Shown: positions 20,319-28,932 of the stretch, one piece after another
Layout: each line of letters begins with the position of its first letter
Position numbering within the stretch: position 1 is the stretch's first letter
NCBI GenBank assembly: GCA_016720595.1
Contig: JADKKI010000031.1
Span: forward strand, 62,001 to 126,000
DNA length: 64,000 nucleotides
Direction: 5' to 3'
Source of the DNA: Myxococcales bacterium
GTDB lineage: Bacteria; Myxococcota_A; Polyangia; Haliangiales; Haliangiaceae
Position numbers and translations under genes: made by a program
The notes under the pieces: model-generated
The model's database searches: none
Told to the model about the DNA's origin: nothing
The model's input: only the letters and a program-made list of their open reading frames with translations

Positions 20319-21048
20319 CGCCGGCGGCAAGGCTTCCGACAAGGCCGGCGATAAAGACGAGGTCCTTCCGAGCGGGCCCGTCGAGATCGAGCTCGAGATG
20401 TCGCGCCAGCGCGCGGCGAGCATGACGGCGTTCGGTCTGGTGGTCGGTACGCTCCTGATCTGGAAGCTCGGCACCGTCGGCGTCTGGGTCGGTGTGTTCC
20501 TGATCGTGATCGGGGCGTTCCGCGCGTGGGAGCTGGTCCAGACGTTCCTGCACGCCCCCGGCACGATCAAGGTCACCGATGCGCAGGTCTCGCTCCCCCG
20601 CGGGCTGTGTCTCGGCAAGCCCGTCGAGGTCGCGCCTTCGGACGTCACCGCCGTGTACTTCCTGCGGCGCTCGGTGCCATGGAACAAGTCGGCCCCGGTG
20701 CTCGTCGTCGAGATCGGCGAGCGCGCGATGGCGTTTCCGCGTGACTGGTTCGCCTCCGAGGCAGATCAGCGGCACGTGGTCCACGCCCTCATGCGTGGGC
20801 TCCCCGGCGGCGCTGGCAGCATGACCACCGCCACGGCATCGGCCACACCGCGCGAGAAGGTCACGATCGGCGACGAGGGCAAGGCCGCGGTCGGCCAGAT
20901 GATCGGCGGCGTGGTGTTGCTCGGCATCGGCATCGTCGGAACGGTGCTCGGCCGCTCGCAGGCCGGCTCCAGTGGTCACTACGCGATCTACGTCGGGCCG
21001 ATGGTCGCCGGCGTGATCCTGCTGTGGCGCGGCTTCGCTCGGTGGTAG
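20266..21048 (+). CDS. Two- or four-TM membrane protein of unknown function
   Basis: Up to 276 residues, depending on start. A disordered Gly/Lys/Asp N-terminus (GGKASDKAGDKDEV) is followed by a hydrophobic pair (MTAFGLVVGTLLIWKLG, VGVWVGVFLIVIGAF) and a soluble middle (VSLPRGLCLGKPVEVAPSDV, VYFLRRSVPWNKSAPVLVVE). A second hydrophobic pair (MIGGVVLLGIGIVGTVLG, YVGPMVAGVILLWRGF) closes it. The middle resembles a PH-like small membrane domain of the kind found in YdbT or DUF2244-type proteins, but I cannot name a family with confidence. The start is uncertain: ATGs at 20218, 20254, 20266 and 20398 are in frame, and earlier ones overlap the amidohydrolase. Its end overlaps the next gene by a few bases. 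Confidence 0.6.
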   Translation: MRSGPGSPASPAGGKEPDAGGKASDKAGDKDEVLPSGPVEIELEMSRQRAASMTAFGLVVGTLLIWKLGTVGVWVGVFLIVIGAFRAWELVQTFLHAPGTIKVTDAQVSLPRGLCLGKPVEVAPSDVTAVYFLRRSVPWNKSAPVLVVEIGERAMAFPRDWFASEADQRHVVHALMRGLPGGAGSMTTATASATPREKVTIGDEGKAAVGQMIGGVVLLGIGIVGTVLGRSQAGSSGHYAIYVGPMVAGVILLWRGFARW

Positions 21049-21494
21049 CGCCGATCGTCCTCGCGATCCTGATCGCGATCCCCAACACGAAGGCGACGCT
21101 CGAGCTCGACAGCGCGTGGACCGCGCGCCCCGCACCGACCATCGTCCTGGCCTACCAGGCCCCGAGCGGAGCGCTCCTCGCGGTGACCCGCGCCCAGGTC
21201 CCCAACGCGGATGCCTGGCGCAGCAAGACCCGCGACGCCTACGTCGCCGAGGTCGAGCGCGGCGCGATCGCGAGCGTCCGCGGCGCCACCCGCCTGTCCC
21301 ATCGCGTGGGTGAAGCGAACGGCGTCCCCGTGCTCGATCTCGAGCTACGTCGTGCCGACGGCGCGACCCTCGTGCTCCGCTACCTGCTGTTCCGCACGTA
21401 TGCCCTCGCGCTCGCGATCGAGGTCCCCCGCGGAACCGACGCCGCATCCGCGCGCGCGATCGCGGCGAGCTTCGCACCACCCGCGTCGTCGTAG
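21042..21494 (+). CDS. Exported hypothetical protein
   Basis: The product has about 150 residues, starting at the GTG at 21042 (VVAPIVLAILIAIPN), or at a GTG 18 bases upstream. An N-terminal hydrophobic stretch looks like a signal peptide or anchor. The mature part alternates beta strands and one helix (PAPTIVLAYQAPSGALLAVT, then ADGATLVLRYLLF, ALAIEVPRGTDAASARAIAA) and ends with SFAPP. This pattern resembles small periplasmic domains of the 'PsbP/DcrB-like' sort, in which a final helix measures a fold, but the match is by eye only. It overlaps the upstream membrane-protein gene by 7 bases, so the two probably work together. Function unknown. Confidence 0.55.
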   Translation: MVAPIVLAILIAIPNTKATLELDSAWTARPAPTIVLAYQAPSGALLAVTRAQVPNADAWRSKTRDAYVAEVERGAIASVRGATRLSHRVGEANGVPVLDLELRRADGATLVLRYLLFRTYALALAIEVPRGTDAASARAIAASFAPPASS

Positions 21495-21495
21495 C

Positions 21496-22674
21496 CTACC
21501 GCGCGAACCGCAGCACGACCTCGACATGCGCGGTCTGCGGCATCAGATCGATCGGCCATGCATCGGTCGCTCGGTAGCCCGCGGCGACCAGGCGCACCGC
21601 ATCGCGTGCCAGGGTCGCCGGATCGCACGAGACATACGCGATCACGCGGGGCGCGAGACGCACGATGCCGTCGATCGCCTCGGCGGCGCCGGTGCGCGGA
21701 GGATCGAGCACCACGGCGTCGACCGGGCCGATCGTCCTCGCCAGGATCTCGTCCGCCGGGCCCACGAGGTGGGTGCCCGCGACCGGGCGCCGCGGCGCCG
21801 TCAGATCACTCGCCGTGACCGTCCAGCCGTCGGCGACGAGCCCGCGGGTGAGGTTGCCTGCCCCGGCATAGAGCTCGACGAGCGCGCCGGGCCCGCTCCC
21901 GATGGCGGCACGAGCGCGGGCGATCAGCGCGAGGTTCCCGGCGGCGCTCGCCTGCGCGAAGTCCCACGGGCCACCCCACAGGTCGGGCTCGACCTCGATC
22001 ACGGGATCCCCGTGCACGTCGGTACCGCAGTGCAGACCGCGAATATTCAGAGCCCCCACCAGCCGCGCCGCGCCACCCCACGGCCGCGTGGTCCCGATCG
22101 CGACGTCCCCGGCGTGGCCCACCAGGAGCGCCAGCTCGCCAGCGGGCGGGGTGGAGGCCGCGAGCCTGGCGAGCACCACGTCGAGGGCAGGCTCGAGCTG
22201 GGGGCAGCCTGCGAGTGGGACGATCCGGTGCGAGCCCACCTCGTAGAGCCCGACGGAACCGCCACCGACGTGGAACCTGGCGCGGCGTCGCCATCCGAGC
22301 GCCGGGGCGGGATCCTCGATCGGATGCACCACCAGATCCACGAGCTTGCGGAGCGCACCGACGACGATCGCCTGCTTCGCGGCGAGCTGCTCGGTGCGCG
22401 TGATGTGGAGCCACTGGCAGCCCCCGCACCCAAGGGAGAACTGCGGGCACACGGGCTCGACGCGCGCCGCACCCGGTGACAGCACGTCGAGGATCTCGGC
22501 GCGCGCGAACGACTTGGTCTGCTGGACGATCCGGACGCGCACCCGATCGCCGGGCACGCCGTTCGCCACGAACGTCACGCGCCCCGTCGTATCGCGCGCG
22601 ACGCCATCGCCGCCTGCGGCCAGCGAAGCGATCTCGAGCTCGACGATCGTCGCAGGGGACGTCGGGACGCTCAT
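21496..22674 (-). CDS. RlmD/TrmA-family (uracil-5-)-methyltransferase with a 4Fe-4S cluster
   Basis: The 392-residue enzyme probably makes 5-methyluridine in 23S rRNA (RlmD/RlmCD type). An N-terminal TRAM domain (about 1-65) is followed by cluster cysteines 76, 83 and 86 (VCPQFSLGCGGCQW) and 157 (LAGCPQL). The SAM-binding loop is LVELYAGAGNLTRGL. The catalytic part has DPPRTGA, the nucleophile in YVSCDPATLARD and the base region MPQTAHVE. This is somewhat short for RlmD (about 430). Which uridine is modified cannot be told. It overlaps the SAM hydroxide adenosyltransferase gene by 4 bases (ATGA), so the two SAM-linked genes are co-transcribed. Confidence 0.85.
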   Translation of the reverse strand: MSVPTSPATIVELEIASLAAGGDGVARDTTGRVTFVANGVPGDRVRVRIVQQTKSFARAEILDVLSPGAARVEPVCPQFSLGCGGCQWLHITRTEQLAAKQAIVVGALRKLVDLVVHPIEDPAPALGWRRRARFHVGGGSVGLYEVGSHRIVPLAGCPQLEPALDVVLARLAASTPPAGELALLVGHAGDVAIGTTRPWGGAARLVGALNIRGLHCGTDVHGDPVIEVEPDLWGGPWDFAQASAAGNLALIARARAAIGSGPGALVELYAGAGNLTRGLVADGWTVTASDLTAPRRPVAGTHLVGPADEILARTIGPVDAVVLDPPRTGAAEAIDGIVRLAPRVIAYVSCDPATLARDAVRLVAAGYRATDAWPIDLMPQTAHVEVVLRFAR

Positions 22675-23426
22675 CGGTACGGTCCTGCCGCGCCACCGGG
22701 GCGCACGGCGGTGCCTCGGGGTGCCTCGAGGATGCGATCGGCCCGTCCATCACGCACCGCGATCTCGACGGTCTTCGCCGAGCCGATGTACGCGAGCAGC
22801 TCGCCGCTCGCGACGTCCTCGTAGGTGCCGACCAGTGCAAGCGTGCGCCCGGCGATCGTCACCGAGGTGCCGGCCTCGCTGCGGGGAAGATCGCTGATCA
22901 AGTTCCCGAACCTGTCGACGTGCACCACCCTGCCCTCGCGCTCCGGCCGCGCTCCCCACGGGAGCTCCCCGGTGAGCTGCGTCGCCGGCCCCCAGGTGGC
23001 CGCGTCCTCGCCGCGGGACAGCGATGCGGCCACGGGTGCGAACACGTCGCGTCCATGAAACGTGCGGCTCGCTCCGCCGAGCAGGTGAGTCGATTCGATC
23101 GCCCAGGCGCTCGAGCGCCGATCGGCGACGTACGCGAACACGCCGTTGTCAGGCCCCACGTACCACTGCCCCGAGCTGCTGATGATCACCCCGCGGCGAG
23201 CGCCGCCGACCCCCGGATCCACGATGACCAGGTGGATCGTGCCGTAGGGGAACTCGTTCGCCGAGGTCCCCACCACCCACGCCGCGTGCGCGATATCCCC
23301 CGCCGGGATGTCGTGCGCGATATCGACCAGGACCGTGTCCTGGGCCCGCCGGGCGAGCACGCCCTTGAGCGCCCCGACGTATCCGTCGCGCGTGCCGAAA
23401 TCGGTGGTCAACGTGATGATCGCCAT
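22671..23426 (-). CDS. SAM hydroxide adenosyltransferase (DUF62/chlorinase-fluorinase family)
   Basis: A product of 251 residues from the ATG at 23426 (MAIITLTTDFG). Members of this family split S-adenosylmethionine with water into adenosine and methionine; a few use halides. Family motifs: ITLTTDFGTRDGYVGALKGV, DIPAGDIAHAAWVV, HLVIVDPGVGGARRG, WYVGPDNGVF and FHGRDVFAPVAASLS, followed by VVHVDRFGNLISDL in the C-terminal barrel. The chloride/fluoride-specific loop of the halogenases is not evident, so water is the likely co-substrate. It sits immediately upstream of, and overlaps, the RlmD-like gene. It is divergent from the CoA-transferase operon with only 25 bp between starts. Confidence 0.88.
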   Translation of the reverse strand: MAIITLTTDFGTRDGYVGALKGVLARRAQDTVLVDIAHDIPAGDIAHAAWVVGTSANEFPYGTIHLVIVDPGVGGARRGVIISSSGQWYVGPDNGVFAYVADRRSSAWAIESTHLLGGASRTFHGRDVFAPVAASLSRGEDAATWGPATQLTGELPWGARPEREGRVVHVDRFGNLISDLPRSEAGTSVTIAGRTLALVGTYEDVASGELLAYIGSAKTVEIAVRDGRADRILEAPRGTAVRPGGAAGPYR

Positions 23427-23451
23427 CGGTTCCGGCGGTAAGCATACATCG

Positions 23452-24150
23452 ATGAACAAGGTCTACCCCGACGCGCAGGCCGCCCTGCACGACGTGGCCG
23501 ACGGTGCGACGATCCTGGCCGGTGGCTTCGGCCTGTCCGGAAACCCGGAGAACTGCATCGCCGAGCTCGCGCGCAAGCAGGTCAAGAGCCTGACCATCGT
23601 CTCCAACAACTGTGGCACCACGGAGAAGGGCCTCGGCGTCCTCCTCTCGCAGGGCCAGGTCAAGAAGATGGTCAGCTCCTACGTGGGCGAGAACAAGGTG
23701 TTCGAGAAGCTGTTCCTCTCGGGCGAGCTCGAGGTCGAGCTGTGCCCGCAGGGCACCCTGGCCGAGCGCCTGCGAGCGGGCGGCGCGGGGATCGAAGGGT
23801 TCTACACGCCGACCGGCTATGGCACCAAGGTCGCCGAGGGCAAGGAGACCCGCGAGATCGGTGGCAAGCAGTGCGTGCTCGAGACGGCGATCCGCGGCGA
23901 CTTCGCGATCGTCAAGGCGTGGAAGGGAGACCGCTGGGGCAACCTGGTGTTCCGGAAGACCTCGCGGAACTTCAATCCGCTGTGTGCCCAGGCCGGAAAG
24001 ATCACGATCGTCGAGGTCGAGCAGCTCGTCGAGGTCGGCGAGATCGAGCCCGATCAGGTCCACCTGCCCTCGATCTACGTGCAGCGGATCTTCCAGGGCA
24101 CGAGCTACGAGAAGCCGATCGAGCAGCGCACCGTCAGGAAGAGGAGCTAG
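23452..24150 (+). CDS. 3-oxoacid (succinyl-CoA:acetoacetate) CoA-transferase subunit A
   Basis: The 232-residue alpha subunit activates acetoacetate (or another 3-oxoacid) by swapping CoA with succinyl-CoA, for ketone-body or butyrate-type use. It has the family opening [20 protein letters not shown], the [16 protein letters not shown] coenzyme-A loop, the [17 protein letters not shown] segment and FYTPTGYGT. The ATG at 23452 is preceded by a plausible leader. The subunit B gene starts 2 bp after its stop behind a strong GAGGAG, so this is a heterodimer operon. Confidence 0.93.
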   Translation: MNKVYPDAQAALHDVADGATILAGGFGLSGNPENCIAELARKQVKSLTIVSNNCGTTEKGLGVLLSQGQVKKMVSSYVGENKVFEKLFLSGELEVELCPQGTLAERLRAGGAGIEGFYTPTGYGTKVAEGKETREIGGKQCVLETAIRGDFAIVKAWKGDRWGNLVFRKTSRNFNPLCAQAGKITIVEVEQLVEVGEIEPDQVHLPSIYVQRIFQGTSYEKPIEQRTVRKRS

Positions 24151-24152
24151 CG

Positions 24153-24812
24153 ATGGCTGGTATGGACCGAGATCAGATGGCCCGCCGGGTCGCCGCGGAG
24201 CTGCGCGACGGCTTCTACGTCAACCTCGGCATCGGCATGCCGACCCTCGTCGCGAACTTCATCCCCGCCGGGATGGACGTGGTGCTGCAGAGCGAGAACG
24301 GCCTGCTCGGCATCGGCCCGTTCCCGTTCGAGGGGGACGAGGATCCGGACCTCATCAACGCCGGCAAGCAGACGGTCACCACGATCCAGGGCTCGGCGTT
24401 CTTCGACTCCGCCCAGTCGTTCGCGATGATCCGCGGCGGTCACGTCGATGTCAGCGTGCTCGGGGCGATGGAGGTGTCGGCGCAGGGCGACCTCGCGAAC
24501 TGGATGATCCCCGGCAAGATGATCAAAGGCATGGGCGGCGCGATGGATCTCGTCGCCGGCAGCCGCCGCGTGATCGTGATGATGGATCACCGGAGCAAGG
24601 ACGGCGCGTCGAAGATCCTCCCCGAGTGCTCGCTCCCCCTGACGGGCGTGCGATGTGTCCACACGATCGTCACCGACCTCGCCGTCATCGACGTGACCCC
24701 GAGCGGCCTGGTGCTCCGCGAGCGTGCGCCTGGCGTGACCACGGCCGAGGTCGTCGCGGCCACGGCCGCTGCGCTCCAGGTGCCCGCGAACGTCCCCGAG
24801 ATCAGCGCCTAA
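24153..24812 (+). CDS. 3-oxoacid CoA-transferase subunit B
   Basis: The 219-residue beta subunit carries the catalytic glutamate. The active site is [11 protein letters not shown] (Glu48), which forms the glutamyl-CoA thioester. Other motifs are [49 protein letters not shown] and [16 protein letters not shown] strong ribosome binding site GAGGAG lies at 24141-24146, six bases before the ATG, inside the end of subunit A. The pair faces away from the SAM hydrolase. The following gene, a kinase on the other strand, ends 6 bp after this stop. Confidence 0.93.
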   Translation: MAGMDRDQMARRVAAELRDGFYVNLGIGMPTLVANFIPAGMDVVLQSENGLLGIGPFPFEGDEDPDLINAGKQTVTTIQGSAFFDSAQSFAMIRGGHVDVSVLGAMEVSAQGDLANWMIPGKMIKGMGGAMDLVAGSRRVIVMMDHRSKDGASKILPECSLPLTGVRCVHTIVTDLAVIDVTPSGLVLRERAPGVTTAEVVAATAAALQVPANVPEISA

Positions 24813-24818
24813 GCTCGA

Positions 24819-27452
24819 TCACTTGCAGGGCGGGCGCGGGTCGGTCGGGTCGTACTGCGCCGGCTGCTGACACGCCGGCTTCGGCGAGGTCTTCTTGATC
24901 TCCGGCTTGATCTCCGGCTTGACCTCGGGAGTCTTCTTGATCTCGGGAGTCTTCTTGATCTCGGGAGTCTTCTTGACCTCGGGAGTCTTCTTGATCTCCG
25001 GGGTCTTCTTGACCTCCGGGGTCTTCTTGACCTCCGGGGTCTTCTTGATCTCCGGCTTGACCTCCGGGGTCTTCTTGATCTCCGGAGTCTCGGGCTTGGC
25101 CGCTTCCTTCTCGAGATCGAGCTCGTCGGAGTAGTCGCTGGAGAGATCGATCTCCTTGTGGGCGTCGATGAAGCGAGCCTTGTGGACGGTGATCGTCGAC
25201 ATCCCGGTACCGCGCGGGATCTTGGTGGTCAGCGGGGTCACGCCGATCACCTTGCCGGCGAGGATCACGTCCGCGCCTTCGGGGTTCGACGTCACGTGGA
25301 GCTTGATCGAGGTCTCGACGGGCGCGACCACGGCGGCCGCGCCGACGGCCGAGCCTGCGTTTGATCCGGCATTCGGGCCGGCATTCGGGCCGGCATTCGA
25401 GCCGGTCGCGGGCGTGGTGGACTTCGGAGACGTGTCGGAGCCGGTCTTGGTCGACTCGTCGGGTCCGTTCGCACCGTTCGGAGAGTCCGGGTCGACCTTG
25501 GCGCTACCAGTGCCGTCGTCGGAGCCGGTGTGCATGTTGACGGTCGGCTCGTCCTTGTCGCCCGTGTCATCCCCGCCGAGCGTCATGAGGAGGAGGATGA
25601 TGAAGCCGACCGCCGCGATGCCGAGGCCGATGAACAGCGGGCGGCGATTCGGCTTGAGCTGGAGGTCGCTGTCATCGTCGCCCGCCGCGCCCAGGCCGGC
25701 GCTCGAGTCGTACCGCGGATAGGACACGTCACCGCGCGTGTTGCCCGGCGCGTTTGCGTAGCCGTGTCGCGTGCTGGCGATCGCGCCGTGCGAGGGTCCC
25801 GAGTGAGAGCCCGATCCGGGCGTCGCGGGGAACTGACCCGATGGCGGTGGCTGCACGGCCAGCGGCTGCGATCCGTGCGGCGCTGGAACCGGAACGCCGC
25901 CGATCGGCGTGGTGCGCACGGGCTGCTGCATCGGCGATTGCTGGTGCATCACCGGCTGCTGGTGCATCGGCGGCTGCTGGTGCATCGGCGGCTGCTGCAT
26001 CACGGGCTGCTGGTGCATCCCCGGCTGCTGCATCGCCGGCTGCTGCATCACGGGCTGCTGGTGCATCCCCGGCTGCTGCATCGGTGGCTGCTGCACCGGT
26101 TGCTGGTGCTGCACGGGTTGCTGCACTGGCTGCTGGTGCATCACCGGCTGTTGAACCACCGGGAGGTGCGGAGACGACGGCCGCTTGACGATCTCGGGTG
26201 GGATCGCGGTGGAAGCGTACGCCGGCTGCATCGTCGGATACGACTTCGCGTTCCACTCGGCGGCGCTCGGCTCACGCTCCTCGCCACCACCCTCGCCACG
26301 TGGGAGATCGAGCACCGTCCGCGCCTGCTGCAGCTGTGCGGGGGACGGCTCGGGAGCCGACGCAGCCGGGCGAGCCGGCTCGTTGCCCGTGCCATTGGTG
26401 TTCGAGATCGTGCTCTCTTTGGGCTCGATCGGCTGCTGACTGTGGCGCCCCTGGCTCAGCCACGGCTCGGTCTGATCGCCGAACATGTCGCGCATGAAGC
26501 GCCCCAGCGACATCGTGGACAGCGACATCCGCGCCGAGACGGCGAACGCCTCGATCGCCTCGAGCAAGGCGCCCGCGCTCTGGTAGCGCTGGGCGGCATC
26601 GACGGCGAGCGCCTTCATCACGATCGCTTCGAGCGCCTGCGGATAGCCCTGCACGAGGCGCGTCGGGCGCACCACATCGCCCGTGACGATCCGGTGCATC
26701 GTGTCGAAGTCCGAGTCTGCTCGGAAGCAGCGATGCTGCGTGGTGATCTCGTAAAGGATGATGCCGAGCGAGAACACGTCGCTGCGACGATCGACATCGC
26801 GACCGCGGCACTGCTCCGGCGCCATGTACGCGAACTTGCCCTTGATGATGCCGGACTGGGTCTCGATCGATCGCGCGGTCGCCTTCGCGATGCCGAAGTC
26901 GAGCAGCTTCACCGAGCCGTCGTAGCCGATCATGATGTTCGACGGCGACACGTCGCGGTGGACGATCCCGAGCGGCACACCATCGCTACCGCGACGCTCG
27001 TGCGCGTGGTTCAGCCCCGAAGCCGCGCCGGCCACCGCAGTCAGCGCCAGCTCGAGTGGAACGCGGGTCCCCTGGCTACCGGCCTTGGCGAGCAGCGCGC
27101 GCAGGTCCTGCCCGTGCACGTACTCCATGGCGAGGTAGTGGATGCCACCGTCCTCGCCGACCTCGAACACCTGCGCGACGTTCTGGTGGTTGAGGCAGGC
27201 CGCGAGACGGGCCTCGTCGAGGAACATCTGAACGGCCGTGTGGTCGTTGGCACGCTCCGGCGTGATCAGCTTGAGCACCACATGGCGCTCGAAGCTTCCG
27301 ATACCCGTCGTCCGGCCGATATAGATCCGAGCCATCCCGCCAGCGGCGAGTGGCATCATGATCTCGTACTTGCCGAGACGTGTGGGTAGCCCCCCTGCCG
27401 TGGCTACTGCGGGCACGAGGATGATCGTTTCACTGGGGGTGGTCCCTGTCAA
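24819..27452 (-). CDS. Ser/Thr protein kinase with repeat linker, TM helix and PEGA domain
   Basis: About 877 residues. A Hanks-type kinase domain (28-300) has Lys61 (VVLKLIT), HRD at 165-167 (GIVHRDVSPSN), DFG at 185-187 and the APE motif in YMAPEQC. A Gln/His/Met/Pro linker follows, rich in MHQQP and MQQP repeats, then one transmembrane helix (FIGLGIAAVGFIILLLMTLG). An extracytoplasmic PEGA domain (KLHVTSNPEGADVILAGKVI) and a tail of about ten KKTPE(V/I) hexapeptides complete it. This is a membrane receptor kinase. The start is a TTG at 27452 and could be a GTG at 27416. Its signal and targets are unknown; no obvious regulated gene lies next to it. Confidence 0.88.
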   Translation of the reverse strand: MTGTTPSETIILVPAVATAGGLPTRLGKYEIMMPLAAGGMARIYIGRTTGIGSFERHVVLKLITPERANDHTAVQMFLDEARLAACLNHQNVAQVFEVGEDGGIHYLAMEYVHGQDLRALLAKAGSQGTRVPLELALTAVAGAASGLNHAHERRGSDGVPLGIVHRDVSPSNIMIGYDGSVKLLDFGIAKATARSIETQSGIIKGKFAYMAPEQCRGRDVDRRSDVFSLGIILYEITTQHRCFRADSDFDTMHRIVTGDVVRPTRLVQGYPQALEAIVMKALAVDAAQRYQSAGALLEAIEAFAVSARMSLSTMSLGRFMRDMFGDQTEPWLSQGRHSQQPIEPKESTISNTNGTGNEPARPAASAPEPSPAQLQQARTVLDLPRGEGGGEEREPSAAEWNAKSYPTMQPAYASTAIPPEIVKRPSSPHLPVVQQPVMHQQPVQQPVQHQQPVQQPPMQQPGMHQQPVMQQPAMQQPGMHQQPVMQQPPMHQQPPMHQQPVMHQQSPMQQPVRTTPIGGVPVPAPHGSQPLAVQPPPSGQFPATPGSGSHSGPSHGAIASTRHGYANAPGNTRGDVSYPRYDSSAGLGAAGDDDSDLQLKPNRRPLFIGLGIAAVGFIILLLMTLGGDDTGDKDEPTVNMHTGSDDGTGSAKVDPDSPNGANGPDESTKTGSDTSPKSTTPATGSNAGPNAGPNAGSNAGSAVGAAAVVAPVETSIKLHVTSNPEGADVILAGKVIGVTPLTTKIPRGTGMSTITVHKARFIDAHKEIDLSSDYSDELDLEKEAAKPETPEIKKTPEVKPEIKKTPEVKKTPEVKKTPEIKKTPEVKKTPEIKKTPEIKKTPEVKPEIKPEIKKTSPKPACQQPAQYDPTDPRPPCK
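24895..25090 (-). repeat. 18-bp in-frame tandem repeat, KKTPE(V/I) units
   Basis: About ten imperfect 18-bp units (plus strand GTCTTCTTGA then TCTCGGGA or CTCCGGG) encode K-K-T-P-E-V/I, with a few KPEI interruptions, in the kinase C-terminus. Such basic/proline tails can bind cell-wall or DNA; here it would lie outside the membrane. Confidence 0.8.
25920..26160 (-). repeat. Gln/His/Met/Pro-rich in-frame repeat tract of the kinase
   Basis: The plus strand shows many TGCTGCATC and TGCTGGTGCATC units. On the minus strand they give MQQP, MHQQP and VQQP pentads between the kinase domain and the transmembrane helix. The reading frame stays open throughout, so it is a flexible linker and not a non-coding array. 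Confidence 0.75.
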
Positions 27453-27534
27453 GCAAAGGTCGCGGAACCCATGAGGGAATTGCCGGATGTAGGTGATCGT
27501 CTGGCGATCAGCGAGCAGAGCTAACTACGCCAGA

Positions 27535-28932
27535 TCAGCTCGACGTTCCTGCGAGCATCATGTGGGATACGCGGAACGTGGGCGCCGCCGTCGAGCTGCG
27601 GAGCTCGAGATCGTCGGCGACAGCGTCGATCCGCTTCAGGATCTCGTCGAAGTTCGCCGCGATGGTGATCTCGCTGACCGGGAACGTCAGCTCCCCGTTC
27701 TCGATCCAGAAGCCCTGCGCGCCGCGCGAGAAATCGCCGGTCACGGGATTGAAGCCGAAGCCCATGAGCGAGGTGACATAGAGCCCGCGCTTGGTGTCGC
27801 GGATCAGTGCATCGCGCTTCCAGGTGCCCGCCTGCATCACGAGGTTTGACGTCGTGGGTCCGGGATTGCCGCCGATGCCGCGCCCCGCGGAGCCCGTCGA
27901 TTGCCGGCCGAGCTTGCGCGCGCTGTACACGTCGCACAGCACCGAGGACAGCACGCCCTTCTCGATCACACTGTTCTTGCGCGTGGGCAACCCATCGCCG
28001 TCGAACGGCTTCGAGCCGGGCGCACGAGGGATCAGCGGATCATCGACGATGGTGACCAGCGGCGACGCGACCAGCTCGCCCTCCTTGCCGACGAGGTAGC
28101 TCGACTTCCGCCAGAACGACGATCCATTCGCGACGCCGAAGATCGTGCCGACGATCCCACGCGACACCTCGGGATCGAACACGATCGCGCACTCCTGGGT
28201 CTCGACCTTGCGCGAGCCGAGCGTGGCGCAGGTGCGACGGGCGGCCTCGATGCCGACCGCTTCTGCGGCCTCGAGCTCCGCGAGGAACCGCGACGCGGTC
28301 CACCAGTAGCCGTTCCGCTTCTTCGGATTGCCCGGGTCGGTCATGTCGTCGCACAGCGGCTCGACGACCAGCGAGGCGTAGCTGCCGCGATAGCCACCGA
28401 CGAAGCCACCACTCGTGGCGAACGCCGTGGCGCCGAGGACGCGCGACCAGGTGGCGCCCTCGGAGTTGGTGACGCGGGCGTCGTGCTTGCGGGCTGCGGC
28501 CTCGCCGGCGATCGCCTGCTTGAGCGCCCACGCGGCATCGACCTCCGCGACGCGAGGATCGTAGAGATCGAGCTCGGGATAGCTCTTCGCGAGCAACGAT
28601 GGATCCGGCGGTGCGGAGAACTCGTCGCGCTCGGCGAAGTCCGCGAGCGTGACCGTCTCGGCGCACAGCGCTTCGAGCGCTTCGCGCCGCAGATCGCTCG
28701 TGTACGTCACCGCACGCTTGCCGCCCTTCAGCACGCGCAGGCCCAGGGCCCGCGAGCCTGCCTCCTGCACGAGCTCGGGCTCGCCGAGGCGGATCTTCGC
28801 CGTCAGCTCGCTGCCATCGCGCACCAGGACCTCCGCGTCGTCGGCACCAGCCTTCTTCGCGAGCTCCACCGCGAGCTGCGCCACATCGCACAGCTCCTTG
28901 ACCGTCTGCTCCGTGACCTGGACTCCGCTCAT
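27535..28932 (-). CDS. pmbA: TldD/PmbA family protein, PmbA-like subunit
   Basis: A protein of 465 residues from the ATG at 28932 (MSGVQVTEQTVKELC). TldD and TldE/PmbA form a heteromeric metalloprotease that trims leader peptides (for example microcin B17) and degrades the antitoxin CcdA. The conserved PmbA layout is seen: N-terminal helix-strand unit with GADDAEVLVRDGSELTAKIR, LGLRVLKGGKRAVTYTSDL, FDPEVSRGIVGTI, GGNPGPTTSNLVMQAG and LMGFGFNPVTGDFSRGAQG. It lacks the HExxxH motif, as PmbA should. Its ATG overlaps the TldD stop by 4 bases. No leader-peptide substrate is visible nearby. Confidence 0.9.
   Translation of the reverse strand: MSGVQVTEQTVKELCDVAQLAVELAKKAGADDAEVLVRDGSELTAKIRLGEPELVQEAGSRALGLRVLKGGKRAVTYTSDLRREALEALCAETVTLADFAERDEFSAPPDPSLLAKSYPELDLYDPRVAEVDAAWALKQAIAGEAAARKHDARVTNSEGATWSRVLGATAFATSGGFVGGYRGSYASLVVEPLCDDMTDPGNPKKRNGYWWTASRFLAELEAAEAVGIEAARRTCATLGSRKVETQECAIVFDPEVSRGIVGTIFGVANGSSFWRKSSYLVGKEGELVASPLVTIVDDPLIPRAPGSKPFDGDGLPTRKNSVIEKGVLSSVLCDVYSARKLGRQSTGSAGRGIGGNPGPTTSNLVMQAGTWKRDALIRDTKRGLYVTSLMGFGFNPVTGDFSRGAQGFWIENGELTFPVSEITIAANFDEILKRIDAVADDLELRSSTAAPTFRVSHMMLAGTSS

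Noticed and set aside
25920..26160. Plus-strand Cys/Gly/Ile-rich ORF that looks like a Cys-rich peptide
   Set aside because: It is the complement of the MHQQP repeats of the kinase, with no ribosome binding site or signal.
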